Assembly (NCBI GenBank): GCA_947259195.1
Contig: CAMYLC010000100.1
Span: forward strand, 1 to 56,710
Direction: 5' to 3'
Source: Thermoanaerobaculia bacterium
Lineage (GTDB): Bacteria > Acidobacteriota > Thermoanaerobaculia > Multivoradales > JAHEKO01
Length of the DNA: 56,710 nucleotides
The notes under the pieces are model-generated. The model was not told where the DNA came from. It made no database searches and saw only the letters and a list, made by a program, of their open reading frames with translations. Below are positions 26,660-35,386 of this stretch, piece after piece (positions within the stretch are counted from its first letter, which is position 1; each line of letters starts with the position of its first letter). The translations under genes and the position numbers were made by a program.

Positions 26660-27847
26660 TCAAGAAACCTGCGCTTCGGTATGGTTCGAGCCGACGAATG
26701 TATCGCCGAAGACAGACCAGGCAAGCTCGAGCCCCCTCAGCTTGGCCTCCTCGGGAGTCATTGCCGTGGCCCGCTCGCTCTCGTCCTCGGCCTTTCGCAG
26801 AGTCGTCAATCTGCTCCAGAAATCGCGAATCTCGCCCTCGTACCAGGGCAGTGCATCGGCGCCTATCTTGAGATCAGCGAGCTCCTGGCTGAGTCTGGTG
26901 GGCTCCACGCAGCAGATCCACCCCAGGGCGAACGGCCGCCGGGTAACCAGCTCCAGGTAGTAGGTGAGATCGTGATTGACGCCGGTGATCTTGCCGGTAA
27001 GCGGCGAGGGGAAGGACAGGCTCGTTTCACCCCGTCGGAGGGAGAAGAGCGGTTCTCCCTTGCGAACCTGGCTGCCTTGCGCCGGAAACTCGATGTCTTT
27101 GATGTCTTCGAGGGACTTCAGGGCGAAGTCGTCCAAGCCTATCCGCGCCTCACCGGTGATGTCGATGCCGACCCAGGTGTGCTCGGGCGAGACATAGATG
27201 CCGCCCGGTACGTTGATGACGTTGGGCGAGTGAGACTCTTCGACCGCGGCGGTCACCAACTGAACTCGGGGCGCGATCTCCTTCTCGATCCGATCGAGAC
27301 GTCGAATCAGGCACTTGTTGGTAAAAGCCCCCAACTCATCCGGTGTGAAGGGCTTTTCGACATAGTCCATGGCGCCGAATCGCATGGTCGACACCGCGGA
27401 CTCGATCGTTCCGTAGCCGGTGATCATGACGACGTCGATGTCCGGTCGTAGGTGCTTGACCGCCTTGGTCAGGTCCATCCCGTCCATTCCAGGCATCTTC
27501 AGATCCGTGAAGACGAAGTCGTAGTCGTTCTTTCGCACGAGTCCCAGGGCCTCCTGGGCCGTTTCCACGGTATCCACTGAGAAGCCCTCCAGGACGAGAA
27601 TCTTGCGAAAGCTGTCGAGTATGACCGGTTCGTCGTCGACGGCGAGAATGTGTGCCTTCGGCGACTCGACCTCGACCCGTTTCAGGCTGACGGCTTCATC
27701 GGTGTAGTCGAGTCTGAGGCCAGTATCCAGGGCTTCGGCCCGTGCCTTCTTGAGCCTGGCGTCCTCCCTCTTCTTCAGGGCGAGACGCAGCAGGAGGTCG
27801 ACAACAAAAAAGACGATGACAGTCAGTAGGACGATTACAACGACCAT
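26660..27847 (-). CDS. Membrane-anchored response regulator with degenerate GcvH-like domain
   Basis: An N-terminal transmembrane helix (about residues 2-24, VVVIVLLTVIVFF) is followed by a charged linker, a receiver domain (Asp71/Asp72 acidic pair, phospho-acceptor Asp115 in FTDLKMPG, Lys in EKPFTP) and a glycine-cleavage H-protein-like domain (about 215-330, with YVSPEHTWVGIDITGEARIG). In GcvH the lipoyl lysine lies in ESVKA; the matching segment here is GETSLSF, with no lysine. There is no DNA-binding domain. The ATG at 27847 has GGGAGG about seven bases upstream. Membrane anchoring of a receiver is unusual. Role unknown; the kinase at 28690 is the likely partner. Confidence 0.8.
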   Translation of the reverse strand: MVVVIVLLTVIVFFVVDLLLRLALKKREDARLKKARAEALDTGLRLDYTDEAVSLKRVEVESPKAHILAVDDEPVILDSFRKILVLEGFSVDTVETAQEALGLVRKNDYDFVFTDLKMPGMDGMDLTKAVKHLRPDIDVVMITGYGTIESAVSTMRFGAMDYVEKPFTPDELGAFTNKCLIRRLDRIEKEIAPRVQLVTAAVEESHSPNVINVPGGIYVSPEHTWVGIDITGEARIGLDDFALKSLEDIKDIEFPAQGSQVRKGEPLFSLRRGETSLSFPSPLTGKITGVNHDLTYYLELVTRRPFALGWICCVEPTRLSQELADLKIGADALPWYEGEIRDFWSRLTTLRKAEDESERATAMTPEEAKLRGLELAWSVFGDTFVGSNHTEAQVS

Positions 27848-27875
27848 GGCATTACCTCCCAGTCGAATCGGTGGT

Positions 27876-28709
27876 TCACGAATCCGAATTCCTCTCACCT
27901 TCCAGGGTCGGGCGGCGAGAGATCATTGGCAACTCCCGCTCGAGGTCCGAAGGGATGATCTGTGCTAGCCAGCCGGCGCCGAGCGGATCCCGGTCGAGGA
28001 CTTGCGGGTCGGCTTCGAGCTGCTTGTTTGTGGTCAGGATCTGGCCACTCAGAGGGGCCCAGACGCGATGCACGAGACCTCCATGGCTCAGAATCCGCAC
28101 CAGGGTTTTGCCCTGAACCGAGTGCTCGGAACCACCGGAGAACTCGATGGTTTCGATCTCCCGAAGCATCCCAGCGAAGGTCTCGGCGGCCCCAATGGTC
28201 GCCATGCCGTCCTGATCGATGCGAGCCCAGCTGTGGCGTCCGAGTTGATAGGTCTCAACTCCGACATCGGCGTCGTGCCGGGCGGCTTCTTTCGCCTGGA
28301 AGTCGGGTGACAATGAGCCCGAGGCGCCACTTGCTACCCGAAAGCGAATTGCGCGTCGTACCACGCCCAGAAGCTCGCGGGGGTCGAACGGTTTTGGGAT
28401 GAAGTCGAAGGCCCCAAGCTGAAAGGACTCAAGGGCGTTCTCCAGAGTTGCATAGCCGGTGACCATCACGATCTCCGGAGGGTTGGCCAGGGAGCGGGTA
28501 TGGTCGAAGAGTTCGAAGCCGGAGGTTCCTGGCAGCTTGAGATCGCAGAGCACGAGCTTGTAGGCGTCGCGTCGTATCTTGCCGATCGCGCTATCGATCT
28601 CGGCGGCAGTATCTGTCGTGATTCCGGCCCAGTTCAGCACTCGCTCGGCTGCCAACCGGACAACAGGTTCGTCTTCGACGATCAAGACATCAGTCTGTGG
28701 TTCGCTCAT
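27876..28709 (-). CDS. Response regulator with degenerate GcvH-like domain
   Basis: The receiver domain (about residues 5-125) has the acidic pocket VEDE and phospho-acceptor Asp56 in LCDLKLPG, with KPFDP at its end. A GcvH-like domain (about 165-265) follows: HSWARIDQDGMATIGAAETF, then RVWAPLSGQILTTN. The segment where GcvH carries lipoyl-lysine reads SHGGLVHRVW, so lipoylation is not expected. No output helix-turn-helix is present, so signalling is probably by protein contact. Its start overlaps the kinase stop by 20 bases, which ties the pair together, and the membrane-anchored regulator follows after 28 bp. Confidence 0.82.
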   Translation of the reverse strand: MSEPQTDVLIVEDEPVVRLAAERVLNWAGITTDTAAEIDSAIGKIRRDAYKLVLCDLKLPGTSGFELFDHTRSLANPPEIVMVTGYATLENALESFQLGAFDFIPKPFDPRELLGVVRRAIRFRVASGASGSLSPDFQAKEAARHDADVGVETYQLGRHSWARIDQDGMATIGAAETFAGMLREIETIEFSGGSEHSVQGKTLVRILSHGGLVHRVWAPLSGQILTTNKQLEADPQVLDRDPLGAGWLAQIIPSDLERELPMISRRPTLEGERNSDS

Positions 28710-30213
28710 CGCTGATCCCGTTGGTAGATCTACTGGACTCGCTTACCGGCAGGTGGACGGTGAATGTGGTTCCCCGTCTTGGCTGGCTGTCAACCGAGAT
28801 GGTGCCGCCGTGCTCCTTGACGATCCCCCAGGCGACAGCGAGGCCCAGACCGGTGCCACCCGTGTCTCGAGTCGTAAAGAAGGGCTCGAAGACCTTCTGC
28901 AGATTCTGGCTGGGTATCCCGCAGCCGTTGTCCGCAACCTTGATCTCGATGTGGGATTTACCCTCGATCTTCTTGAGGTCGGTGCCAACGAAGATCTCGC
29001 CACCTTTCTTGGGCCCTATGGCGAGGGACGCGTTGACGAGGAGGTTGATGAGCACTTGGACCATCTGGTTGGCGTCGACCCGGACGGTAGGAAGTTCTTC
29101 GAGGAGGCCTCGGGTGACCTGGATGTTGGCCACATCGAGTTCGTGGTCGACGATGGCCAGGGCCTGGTTGACGATGGAGTTGATGTCGGAGTTGGTCTTG
29201 CGAGGTGGCACCTGACGGGAAAAGTCCAGCAGACCCTTGACAATGTCGCGACAGCGTTTGGTCTCTCGTACGATGGTCTGCAGGTCTTCGCGAACTGCGG
29301 GGTCTTGGTCGGTCTGGTTGAGCAACAGACTGCTGAAAGTGAGGATTCCGGTGAGGGGGTTGTTGATCTCATGGGCGATGCCCGCCGCCAGTTGCCCGAC
29401 GGAAGCCAGCTTGTTGGATTGGTAGAGCTGGCTCTCGGTCTCGGCGATCTTCCGGGTCATGTCGTTGAAGGAGTGCTGGAGCTTGCCGAGCTCGTCGTTG
29501 CGCTTGACTTCGATCCGATAGTCGAGATCGCCGGCCGCTACGGCGTCGGTAGCCTTCATCAGCTTGGCGACCGGCTTGCCGACGAGTTGGTAGATGATCA
29601 GCCAGATGAGGAAGCTGATGGAGAGAATTGCGCCGCCGATGGTGATGAGAGCTTTGCCGCGCTCTTCGGCCATGTGGCGCTCGGTGCCGGCGAGGTCCAG
29701 GGTGATGTCTAGGACACCAAGGACGGCCTGGTCGGGTGGGTGGGCGTGGCAGGCGGCCTCGGAACAGCTGGGTTCGTTGTAGATCGGCTTGATGATGCCG
29801 AGGGCGTTGTTGAAGAAGCGTGTCCTCGAGGTTCTGTCGGGTCGCTCCAGGGGGGCGTCGGTGGCGTGGCAGACGTAGCAGGCCTCGGCTTGCTTGTCGA
29901 CCATGGTACCGATGGATTTCTTGTCCGGTGAGTAGATGACTCGACCGTCTTTGTTGAGGATGCGAATGCCGAGGATGTTCTCCTGCCGGCCGATGGCATC
30001 GATGATCTGGCGCACTTCGTCCGGCTGGTTCTGCAGCATGGCGAAGCGGGTGCTTCGTTGAATGGTCTCGGCACTCTCGTCGGCGTAGCCTTCCATGACG
30101 GTGACCATGGAGCGCTGGTGTGAGGTGATCAGGAGGTTCGAGAAGAGGCCGAAGATGACGGCCGCGGTCAGAGCGACAGCCACGATGAGCTGGTGACTGA
30201 TCCTCGTCCTCAT
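28690..30213 (-). CDS. Sensor histidine kinase with periplasmic c-type haem motifs
   Basis: Membrane kinase of 507 residues. Two helices (about 9-30 and 189-211) flank a periplasmic sensor of some 155 residues carrying CYVCH (112-116) and an unusual CSEAACH, a CX4CH motif (150-156). Both look like covalent haem sites, making this a redox or gas sensor. HAMP, HisKA (His281 in GIAHEINNPLTG) and HATPase (VADNGCGIP, GGTGLGLA) domains follow. The ATG at 30213 was preferred to one at 30240, because the extra bases include a REP-like motif and GAAGGG lies upstream of 30213. It heads the regulators and the cytochrome/FeS/NrfD genes. Confidence 0.88.
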   Translation of the reverse strand: MRTRISHQLIVAVALTAAVIFGLFSNLLITSHQRSMVTVMEGYADESAETIQRSTRFAMLQNQPDEVRQIIDAIGRQENILGIRILNKDGRVIYSPDKKSIGTMVDKQAEACYVCHATDAPLERPDRTSRTRFFNNALGIIKPIYNEPSCSEAACHAHPPDQAVLGVLDITLDLAGTERHMAEERGKALITIGGAILSISFLIWLIIYQLVGKPVAKLMKATDAVAAGDLDYRIEVKRNDELGKLQHSFNDMTRKIAETESQLYQSNKLASVGQLAAGIAHEINNPLTGILTFSSLLLNQTDQDPAVREDLQTIVRETKRCRDIVKGLLDFSRQVPPRKTNSDINSIVNQALAIVDHELDVANIQVTRGLLEELPTVRVDANQMVQVLINLLVNASLAIGPKKGGEIFVGTDLKKIEGKSHIEIKVADNGCGIPSQNLQKVFEPFFTTRDTGGTGLGLAVAWGIVKEHGGTISVDSQPRRGTTFTVHLPVSESSRSTNGISDERTTD

Positions 30214-30215
30214 AA

Positions 30216-30224
30216 GTGCCACCC
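30216..30224 (-). repeat. REP-like GGGTGGCAC motif
   Basis: Minus-strand copy just upstream of the kinase start. With 31476-31485 on the opposite strand it brackets the transposase gene as an inverted pair. Confidence 0.5.
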
Positions 30225-30378
30225 TTCTTTCTACGCCCAAGGGCGATTCGGCGTAAGGGCGTCAGTCGGTGCCGAGAAGATCGGCTCAACTGAGAGGCTG
30301 CGGATAGCAAGTTGGAGCCGACTGGGCTGCCGTCGATCGACCGCACCTAGTATGCGACCGATAACGGGGTGAAGAGAA

Positions 30379-30392
30379 CATCCCGTGGGGTA
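30379..30392. promoter_or_regulatory. Weak match to the 14-bp GC-tract dyad, upstream of the kinase
   Basis: CATCCCGTGGGGTA agrees with TACCCC NN GGGGTA at all but two defined positions. It lies in the 282-bp space between the transposase stop and the kinase start, which shows no gene. Confidence 0.3.
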
Positions 30393-30495
30393 TGCCGGGC
30401 TCGTCTGTCCGTATTGCTGCCGGATGATCCTTAGGGCTTAGAAGGGGTTGCCGACTCTACGACTTCCCGATGACCCCGCTCTATCCTCCTTGCGC

Positions 30496-31437
30496 CTAGC
30501 CGGGTGCCCTAGCATGCTGCTGGTAAGGGATGCGAGGTGGAAATGCTCCGTCGGGAAAATTGTCGAGGAGACTTGCCGATCTCAGCCGGGTGGCAGTGTC
30601 GCGGAAGGCCTCGACGAAGGATGAGTAAGCCTCCCAAAGGAGGTCTCGCGCCTCCCTGGAAGCACAATGAACCAGCGGTGCTGGAGACCACTTGGACTTC
30701 AGCGGCTTGTCATGAGGATCTTGTCTGAGGACGTTCGGCACACCTGATGGACGGCTGCCTTGAGCTCGATGTCGCACGTCAACCTCGGCCTCTATGTCAG
30801 AAACCAGCTCGGCGATTCGCTTCCTCACAACTGTCGATTTCAGACGACGCCAGCATGGAATGGGCTCAAACACCACGTACTCCCTCTCCCAGTAGGGAGG
30901 TGGGTCTTGACTCGCAACGGTGCCCCTTCCGAGTCGTTTCTTGGTTCTGTCGACCCAGATCCCTTCAAGTCTCTCCCCTAGGAGAAGTGGTCGAGTGGAG
31001 CTGACGCCTGGCCACTCGAGCGGGCTCGACACCAAGTTCTCCTTGCAGCTGTTGGACATGATGTAGCGGAGTCGAGCGATCTGGGCCGCTTCCTCGTCAC
31101 TGACTATGACGTGCTGGTAGCGACGATGCCAGAATGGTCCTTGCCATTGATGAAGTCGTCCTGCTTCTTTGGCCAGGTTGCCTTGGAAATAGCCGACGAA
31201 TCGAGCCAGTTGTTGCGCACTCTCGACCGTAAGTAGAAGGTGGTAGTGGTTCGAGAGCACTTGGCAGGCATGGAGTCGGACTCCAAAGCGTCGTTGTGCC
31301 CGACCAAGCACTCCGATGAGAAGGCGATTCAACTCGGCCGAGGGTCTCAGCAGGAATCGACCTTGAATGGTTCGATTTGTGACCTCGACGAGGCAGCCTC
31401 CTGAAGGAATGAAACGAAGGCGACGTCCCATATACAT
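30496..31437 (-). CDS. REP-associated tyrosine transposase (RAYT, Y1/IS200-like)
   Basis: Single-strand DNA transposase of the HUH/Y1 class, 313 residues. The N-terminus RLRFIPSGGCLVEVTNR is typical of RAYTs. The metal-binding HUH motif is His64-Tyr65-His66 in SNHYHLLL. In the helix that normally bears the catalytic tyrosine the sequence is VGYFQGNLAKEAGRLHQWQG, so only the Tyr of GYFQ is a clear candidate. A Cys-poor C-terminal extension of about 130 residues has no recognised domain. REP-like motifs lie on both sides. No good ribosome-binding site is visible; the ATG at 31431 is an alternative start. Confidence 0.85.
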   Translation of the reverse strand: MYMGRRLRFIPSGGCLVEVTNRTIQGRFLLRPSAELNRLLIGVLGRAQRRFGVRLHACQVLSNHYHLLLTVESAQQLARFVGYFQGNLAKEAGRLHQWQGPFWHRRYQHVIVSDEEAAQIARLRYIMSNSCKENLVSSPLEWPGVSSTRPLLLGERLEGIWVDRTKKRLGRGTVASQDPPPYWEREYVVFEPIPCWRRLKSTVVRKRIAELVSDIEAEVDVRHRAQGSRPSGVPNVLRQDPHDKPLKSKWSPAPLVHCASREARDLLWEAYSSFVEAFRDTATRLRSASLLDNFPDGAFPPRIPYQQHARAPG

Positions 31438-31475
31438 GACAGACGAAATACCACCCCGACTTCTGTCAAGAAAGA

Positions 31476-31485
31476 GGGTGGCACC
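31476..31485 (+). repeat. REP-like GGGTGGCACC motif
   Basis: Between the hydrogenase large-subunit stop and the transposase start; inverted relative to the copy at 30216-30224. Confidence 0.5.
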
Positions 31486-31587
31486 TGAAGAAAGAGCCGA
31501 GGCGCCCGGGGGCGACTCGGCTCGGATGGGGCGTCGGGTCCTGGCGCCGTACGCGGATGCCGGCGCTAAGACCTGTCCAACATGCTT

Positions 31588-33285
31588 CTACAGTGCCCGG
31601 ACCTTTACCAGCTCCTTACCCTCTGCGTCGTGGGTATGAATGGCACAAGCCAGGCACGGGTCGAACGAATGGATGGTACGCACCACCTCGAGCGGCCTCT
31701 CGGGATCGGCCACCGGGTTGCCCATGAGCGATGCCTCGTAGGGGCCCATCCGTCCCTTCGAGTCTCTCGGCCCGGCGTTCCAGGTCGAGGGCACGACACA
31801 CTGGTAGTTCTCGATGACTCCGTCTCGAGCGACTACCCAGTGCGACAGCGTGCCGCGCGGTGCCTCGTGGAAGCCAAACCCCTTCTGTACGCCCTTGAAC
31901 TCGGGCTTCCGCCAACTCTCGACATCTCCGCTGGCGATGTTGTTGGCCAGCAGACCCCAGTGCTTCAGAGCTAGGTCCGATAGCACCACACAGCGGATGC
32001 AGCGCGACGCGTGTCGGCCGAGCGTCGAATGCAGAACCTTTGGGGTCAGCTTGACGCCCGCCATGTTGCCAGCCTGCTCCAGCACATAGGTGCCGTACTG
32101 GGAGAAGAGCTCATTTCCCGAGGCCAGGCCCATCAGCACCTGAGCCAGCGGACCCACCTGCATCGGCTGGTCCTGGAACCGCGGCGACTTCACCCAGGAG
32201 TAGTCCCCATTGTCATCCCACTCGCTGTACTTGGGAACGGTTTCCTCTTCCCAGGGATGACGCTGCCAATCGCCGTCGTACCAGGAATGAGAAATCCCTT
32301 CCTCGACGTTGTCGCGGAAGTACTCGTCGTTGAAGCTGCTGATCGGCTTGTACGATCCGAGATCAGCGTTCATGATCGTGCCACCTGGCAGGTCGAACTC
32401 TGTTCCCGCTTCGTCGAGCGGCAGATCTGGCACAGCCATGTAGTTCGTCACGCCAGCCCCGTATCCCAGCCACTCAGGATACATGGAGCCGATAGCGATG
32501 ACGTCCGGTAGATAGACGTTCTTGACGAAGTCCTGGACCTCTGTCAGCAACACCTTCGCCTGATACAACTTCTTCATGTTCAACGTGGCTTCGTTGTCCA
32601 TGTTGATGGCGTTGGCGACGCCTCCCACAGCCAGGTTCTGGATATTGGGAGTCTTCGATCCAAGGATGGTTACCACCTGATTGGCTTTGCGCTGATACTC
32701 GAGGGCTTGCAGGTAGTGGCTTGCAGCCAGGAGGTTGACTTCGGGAGCTAGATGCATGGCTGGGTGACCCCAGTAGCCGTTGGTGAAGATTCCCAATTGG
32801 CCACTGTCCACCACACCCTGCAGCTTCTCCTTGACCGCTGCGAGCGCCTTGGTGCTGTTGCCGGGCCACTCGGAGATGGACTCCGCGAGCTTGCTCGCCG
32901 CTGCCGGATCGGCCTTCAGAGCCGACACTACATCGACCCAATCGAGCGCCGACAGATGGTAGAAGTGCACGATGTGATCGTGCAACCCGTGGGCCGCCAG
33001 AATCACGTTTCGGATGTACTGGGCGTTGATGGGTACGGTCATACCCACCGCGTTCTCCACCGCGCGCACCGAGGTAATGGCGTGCACGGTAGTGCACACT
33101 CCGCAAATTCGCTGGGTGAAGAGCCAGGCGTCCCGTGGGTCGCGACCCTGGAGAATGACCTCGATCCCCCGCCACATCTGGCCCGAGGACCAGGAATTCT
33201 GCACCTTGCCGCCGTCGACTTCGACGTCGACGCGCAGGTGGCCCTCGATGCGAGTGATCGGGTCGACTGTGATCCGTCTACTCAT
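31588..33285 (-). CDS. hybC: [NiFe] hydrogenase large subunit, HybC type
   Basis: Catalytic subunit with the Ni-Fe(CN)2CO centre, 565 residues. The proximal nickel ligands are Cys61 and Cys64 (RICGVC) and the C-terminal pair is Cys544 and Cys547 (DPCLACAIH). Fifteen residues after His550 would be cut off by the maturation protease. The N-terminus DPITRIEGHLRVDVE is a hallmark. The HybO-A-B-C gene order and DPCLACAIH ending point to a group 1 membrane-linked uptake enzyme, probably 1c. It is carried to the periplasm with the Tat-tagged small subunit. AGGAGG precedes the ATG. Confidence 0.95.
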   Translation of the reverse strand: MSRRITVDPITRIEGHLRVDVEVDGGKVQNSWSSGQMWRGIEVILQGRDPRDAWLFTQRICGVCTTVHAITSVRAVENAVGMTVPINAQYIRNVILAAHGLHDHIVHFYHLSALDWVDVVSALKADPAAASKLAESISEWPGNSTKALAAVKEKLQGVVDSGQLGIFTNGYWGHPAMHLAPEVNLLAASHYLQALEYQRKANQVVTILGSKTPNIQNLAVGGVANAINMDNEATLNMKKLYQAKVLLTEVQDFVKNVYLPDVIAIGSMYPEWLGYGAGVTNYMAVPDLPLDEAGTEFDLPGGTIMNADLGSYKPISSFNDEYFRDNVEEGISHSWYDGDWQRHPWEEETVPKYSEWDDNGDYSWVKSPRFQDQPMQVGPLAQVLMGLASGNELFSQYGTYVLEQAGNMAGVKLTPKVLHSTLGRHASRCIRCVVLSDLALKHWGLLANNIASGDVESWRKPEFKGVQKGFGFHEAPRGTLSHWVVARDGVIENYQCVVPSTWNAGPRDSKGRMGPYEASLMGNPVADPERPLEVVRTIHSFDPCLACAIHTHDAEGKELVKVRAL

Positions 33286-33297
33286 TCCAATGTCCTC

Positions 33298-34494
33298 CTA
33301 ATGGGCTTCCGCTGTGGTGGGCCTGCCGGCCAGGATCGGAAAGACCGTGACCAGTGCCACATACAGCATGATTTCGATTGCGACGATTCCGATCGTGACG
33401 AACATCTCCGGCACGGTCGGGAAGTACGAGAAGTTCTCTCCCGGCATGAAGGCCACCAAGTACGTGTCGAACCGGTACAGCGTACCGGCGATGACCAGCA
33501 TCATGGCGGCTCGGAAGAGATTGCCTAGATCCTGACGCTTCTGGTCGTTCATCAGCATCACGCCGGGCACCAGCAAGCAGATGATCTCGAGCCAGAACAT
33601 CAGAGAGTAGCTATTGAACTGGAACATCAGACCCAGGCGACCTCGCACTACGAGATCCACCAGGCGCAGCGCCAGAAAAATCCAGATGAGATAGGCGGCT
33701 ACTTTGCCAATGTTCGCCAACATCGAAGTGTGTGACGGCCGATTGAAGAAACGACTCGCTAGCGCCGATTCGATGACCACCACCGCGTAGCCCATCGCGA
33801 TGCAGGAGATCAGGAACAGCAGTGGTAGAAACGGCGTGTTCCACAGACCATGGAGCCGCGGACCCGACAGCAGCATCAGGCTGCCCAGCGATGACTGGTG
33901 CATGGTCGGCAGTAGAACGCCCAAAGCGATGATCCAGATCAGCAGCTTGTTGATAATCCCGTAGGCCTTGCGCGAGAAGTTCGCCAGCCCCTCCTTCGGA
34001 CTGTCCTTCCACTTCTCGAAGAAGGCCGGCGATAGCTCGATCCAGAGAACAATGACGTAGGCCATCACGCACAGCGCCACCTCGAGTAGCGCCGAGTTCC
34101 AGTTGTACTTGCCCATGTCGGGGAAACCGCCCAGCGGGATGCGCCAGATATGCCAGGGCCTACCCACATCGATGGCGATCGCGAGACCCGCCATAGAGTA
34201 ACCGAGGGCACTGGTCAGAATCGCCGGACGAACCAGTGGATGGTACTTGCCCTTGTTGAAGATGTAGACCAACAGGGCCATGGCGAAGCCGCCACAACCC
34301 AGGGCAGTGCCGGTAACGACATCGAAGGAGATCCAGAGTCCCCACGGGTAGCCGTCGTTGAGCCCGGTCGACCTGCCGAGACCGACAGCAAAGCGCCACA
34401 AGATCAAGATAGCGCCGATGATGCCGACCCACAGAATCCACCGGGTCGCCTTGGTGAGAATCGGACCGCCAACGGCTTCAGCGCGACCGCTCAT
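33298..34494 (-). CDS. hybB: Hydrogenase membrane subunit HybB (NrfD family)
   Basis: Ten-helix quinone-interacting subunit, 398 residues. NrfD-family stretches include DGYPWGLWISFDVVTGTALG, AIDVGRPW and TMHQSSLGSL. It takes electrons from HybA clusters into the menaquinone pool, or the reverse. It overlaps the HybA stop by four bases (ATGA); its stop lies 12 bp before the large-subunit ATG and beside that gene's ribosome-binding site. A paralogue is encoded at 23938-25191. Confidence 0.9.
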   Translation of the reverse strand: MSGRAEAVGGPILTKATRWILWVGIIGAILILWRFAVGLGRSTGLNDGYPWGLWISFDVVTGTALGCGGFAMALLVYIFNKGKYHPLVRPAILTSALGYSMAGLAIAIDVGRPWHIWRIPLGGFPDMGKYNWNSALLEVALCVMAYVIVLWIELSPAFFEKWKDSPKEGLANFSRKAYGIINKLLIWIIALGVLLPTMHQSSLGSLMLLSGPRLHGLWNTPFLPLLFLISCIAMGYAVVVIESALASRFFNRPSHTSMLANIGKVAAYLIWIFLALRLVDLVVRGRLGLMFQFNSYSLMFWLEIICLLVPGVMLMNDQKRQDLGNLFRAAMMLVIAGTLYRFDTYLVAFMPGENFSYFPTVPEMFVTIGIVAIEIMLYVALVTVFPILAGRPTTAEAH

Positions 34495-35384
34495 GCCTCA
34501 CCGTCCGTTTCCTCGGCGCCATCTTTGCGGCGATTCCGCCACAACACGACGCCGAGCATGGCGTAGAGCGCCGCCGGTGCGATGAAGCCCTGATACACGC
34601 CGTGTTGGATGGTCTGCTGCATCTCGGGCACTGGCTCTTCGCTATCGAACCTGAAGCCGAGCTTCTCGAACGGCACATGGGACAGATAGAGCACCTGCGT
34701 GCCGCCCAGGTCCTTCTCGCCGTAGATCTTGGGCTCGTAGCGATCGGGATACTCGGCGAGACGCCGTTTGGCCTCCGTCAGAAGCTCTTCGTAGGTGCCG
34801 GCAATGACCGCCTCTCGTGGGCAGACCTCGCAACATGCGGGCTCCCACTGCTTGTCCCCTGCTCGCTGTCGGCAGTACTCGCACTTGACGATGTCGGGGT
34901 TGAGGCTCGACCACTCGAACTTCGGAACGTTGAATGGGCATGCCATCTGGCAATAGCGGCAGCCGATGCAACGGTCCTTGTCCCAGGTGATGACGCCGTA
35001 CTTCTCCTTCCGGAAGGCGCCGATCATGCAAGCCCCAACGCATGCCGGATCCACACATTGCATGCACTGACGCTTGACGTAGGAACGGCGATCGCCTTCC
35101 TTGTAGAGCTTGATGATGTTCTTGGTGAACTCGTTCAGGTCGGTGGGAGCGTCGTAGTTCTCCATCCCTGGCGTGCGGGTGTCGGCCGGCATTTCGTTGG
35201 CCTCTTTGCAGGCCCTCACACAGGCCTTGCAACCGATGCACAGGGTGGTGTCGTAGAGCATGCCGCGAGCGTCTGCCGGTGCGACCTTGCGCTCGCGGGC
35301 TGCCTTGACAGGCGACGCGCTCGCCACCGCCGCGGCACTGGCCGTGGCCATACCCTTGAGCAGTGAGCGTCGATCGAATGCCAT
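34491..35384 (-). CDS. hybA: Hydrogenase ferredoxin-like subunit HybA
   Basis: Periplasmic electron-transfer subunit with a Tat signal (DRRSLLKGM) and four [4Fe-4S] motifs: CIGCKACVRAC, CMQCVDPACVGAC, CIGCRYCQMAC, and CEYC with a later CCEVC. A C-terminal helix (about 262-282) anchors it to the membrane. Length 297. It lies between HybO and HybB with a two-base gap and a four-base overlap, so the operon is tightly coupled. It should relay electrons from the small subunit to HybB. Confidence 0.92.
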   Translation of the reverse strand: MAFDRRSLLKGMATASAAAVASASPVKAARERKVAPADARGMLYDTTLCIGCKACVRACKEANEMPADTRTPGMENYDAPTDLNEFTKNIIKLYKEGDRRSYVKRQCMQCVDPACVGACMIGAFRKEKYGVITWDKDRCIGCRYCQMACPFNVPKFEWSSLNPDIVKCEYCRQRAGDKQWEPACCEVCPREAVIAGTYEELLTEAKRRLAEYPDRYEPKIYGEKDLGGTQVLYLSHVPFEKLGFRFDSEEPVPEMQQTIQHGVYQGFIAPAALYAMLGVVLWRNRRKDGAEETDGEA

Positions 35385-35386
35385 GG

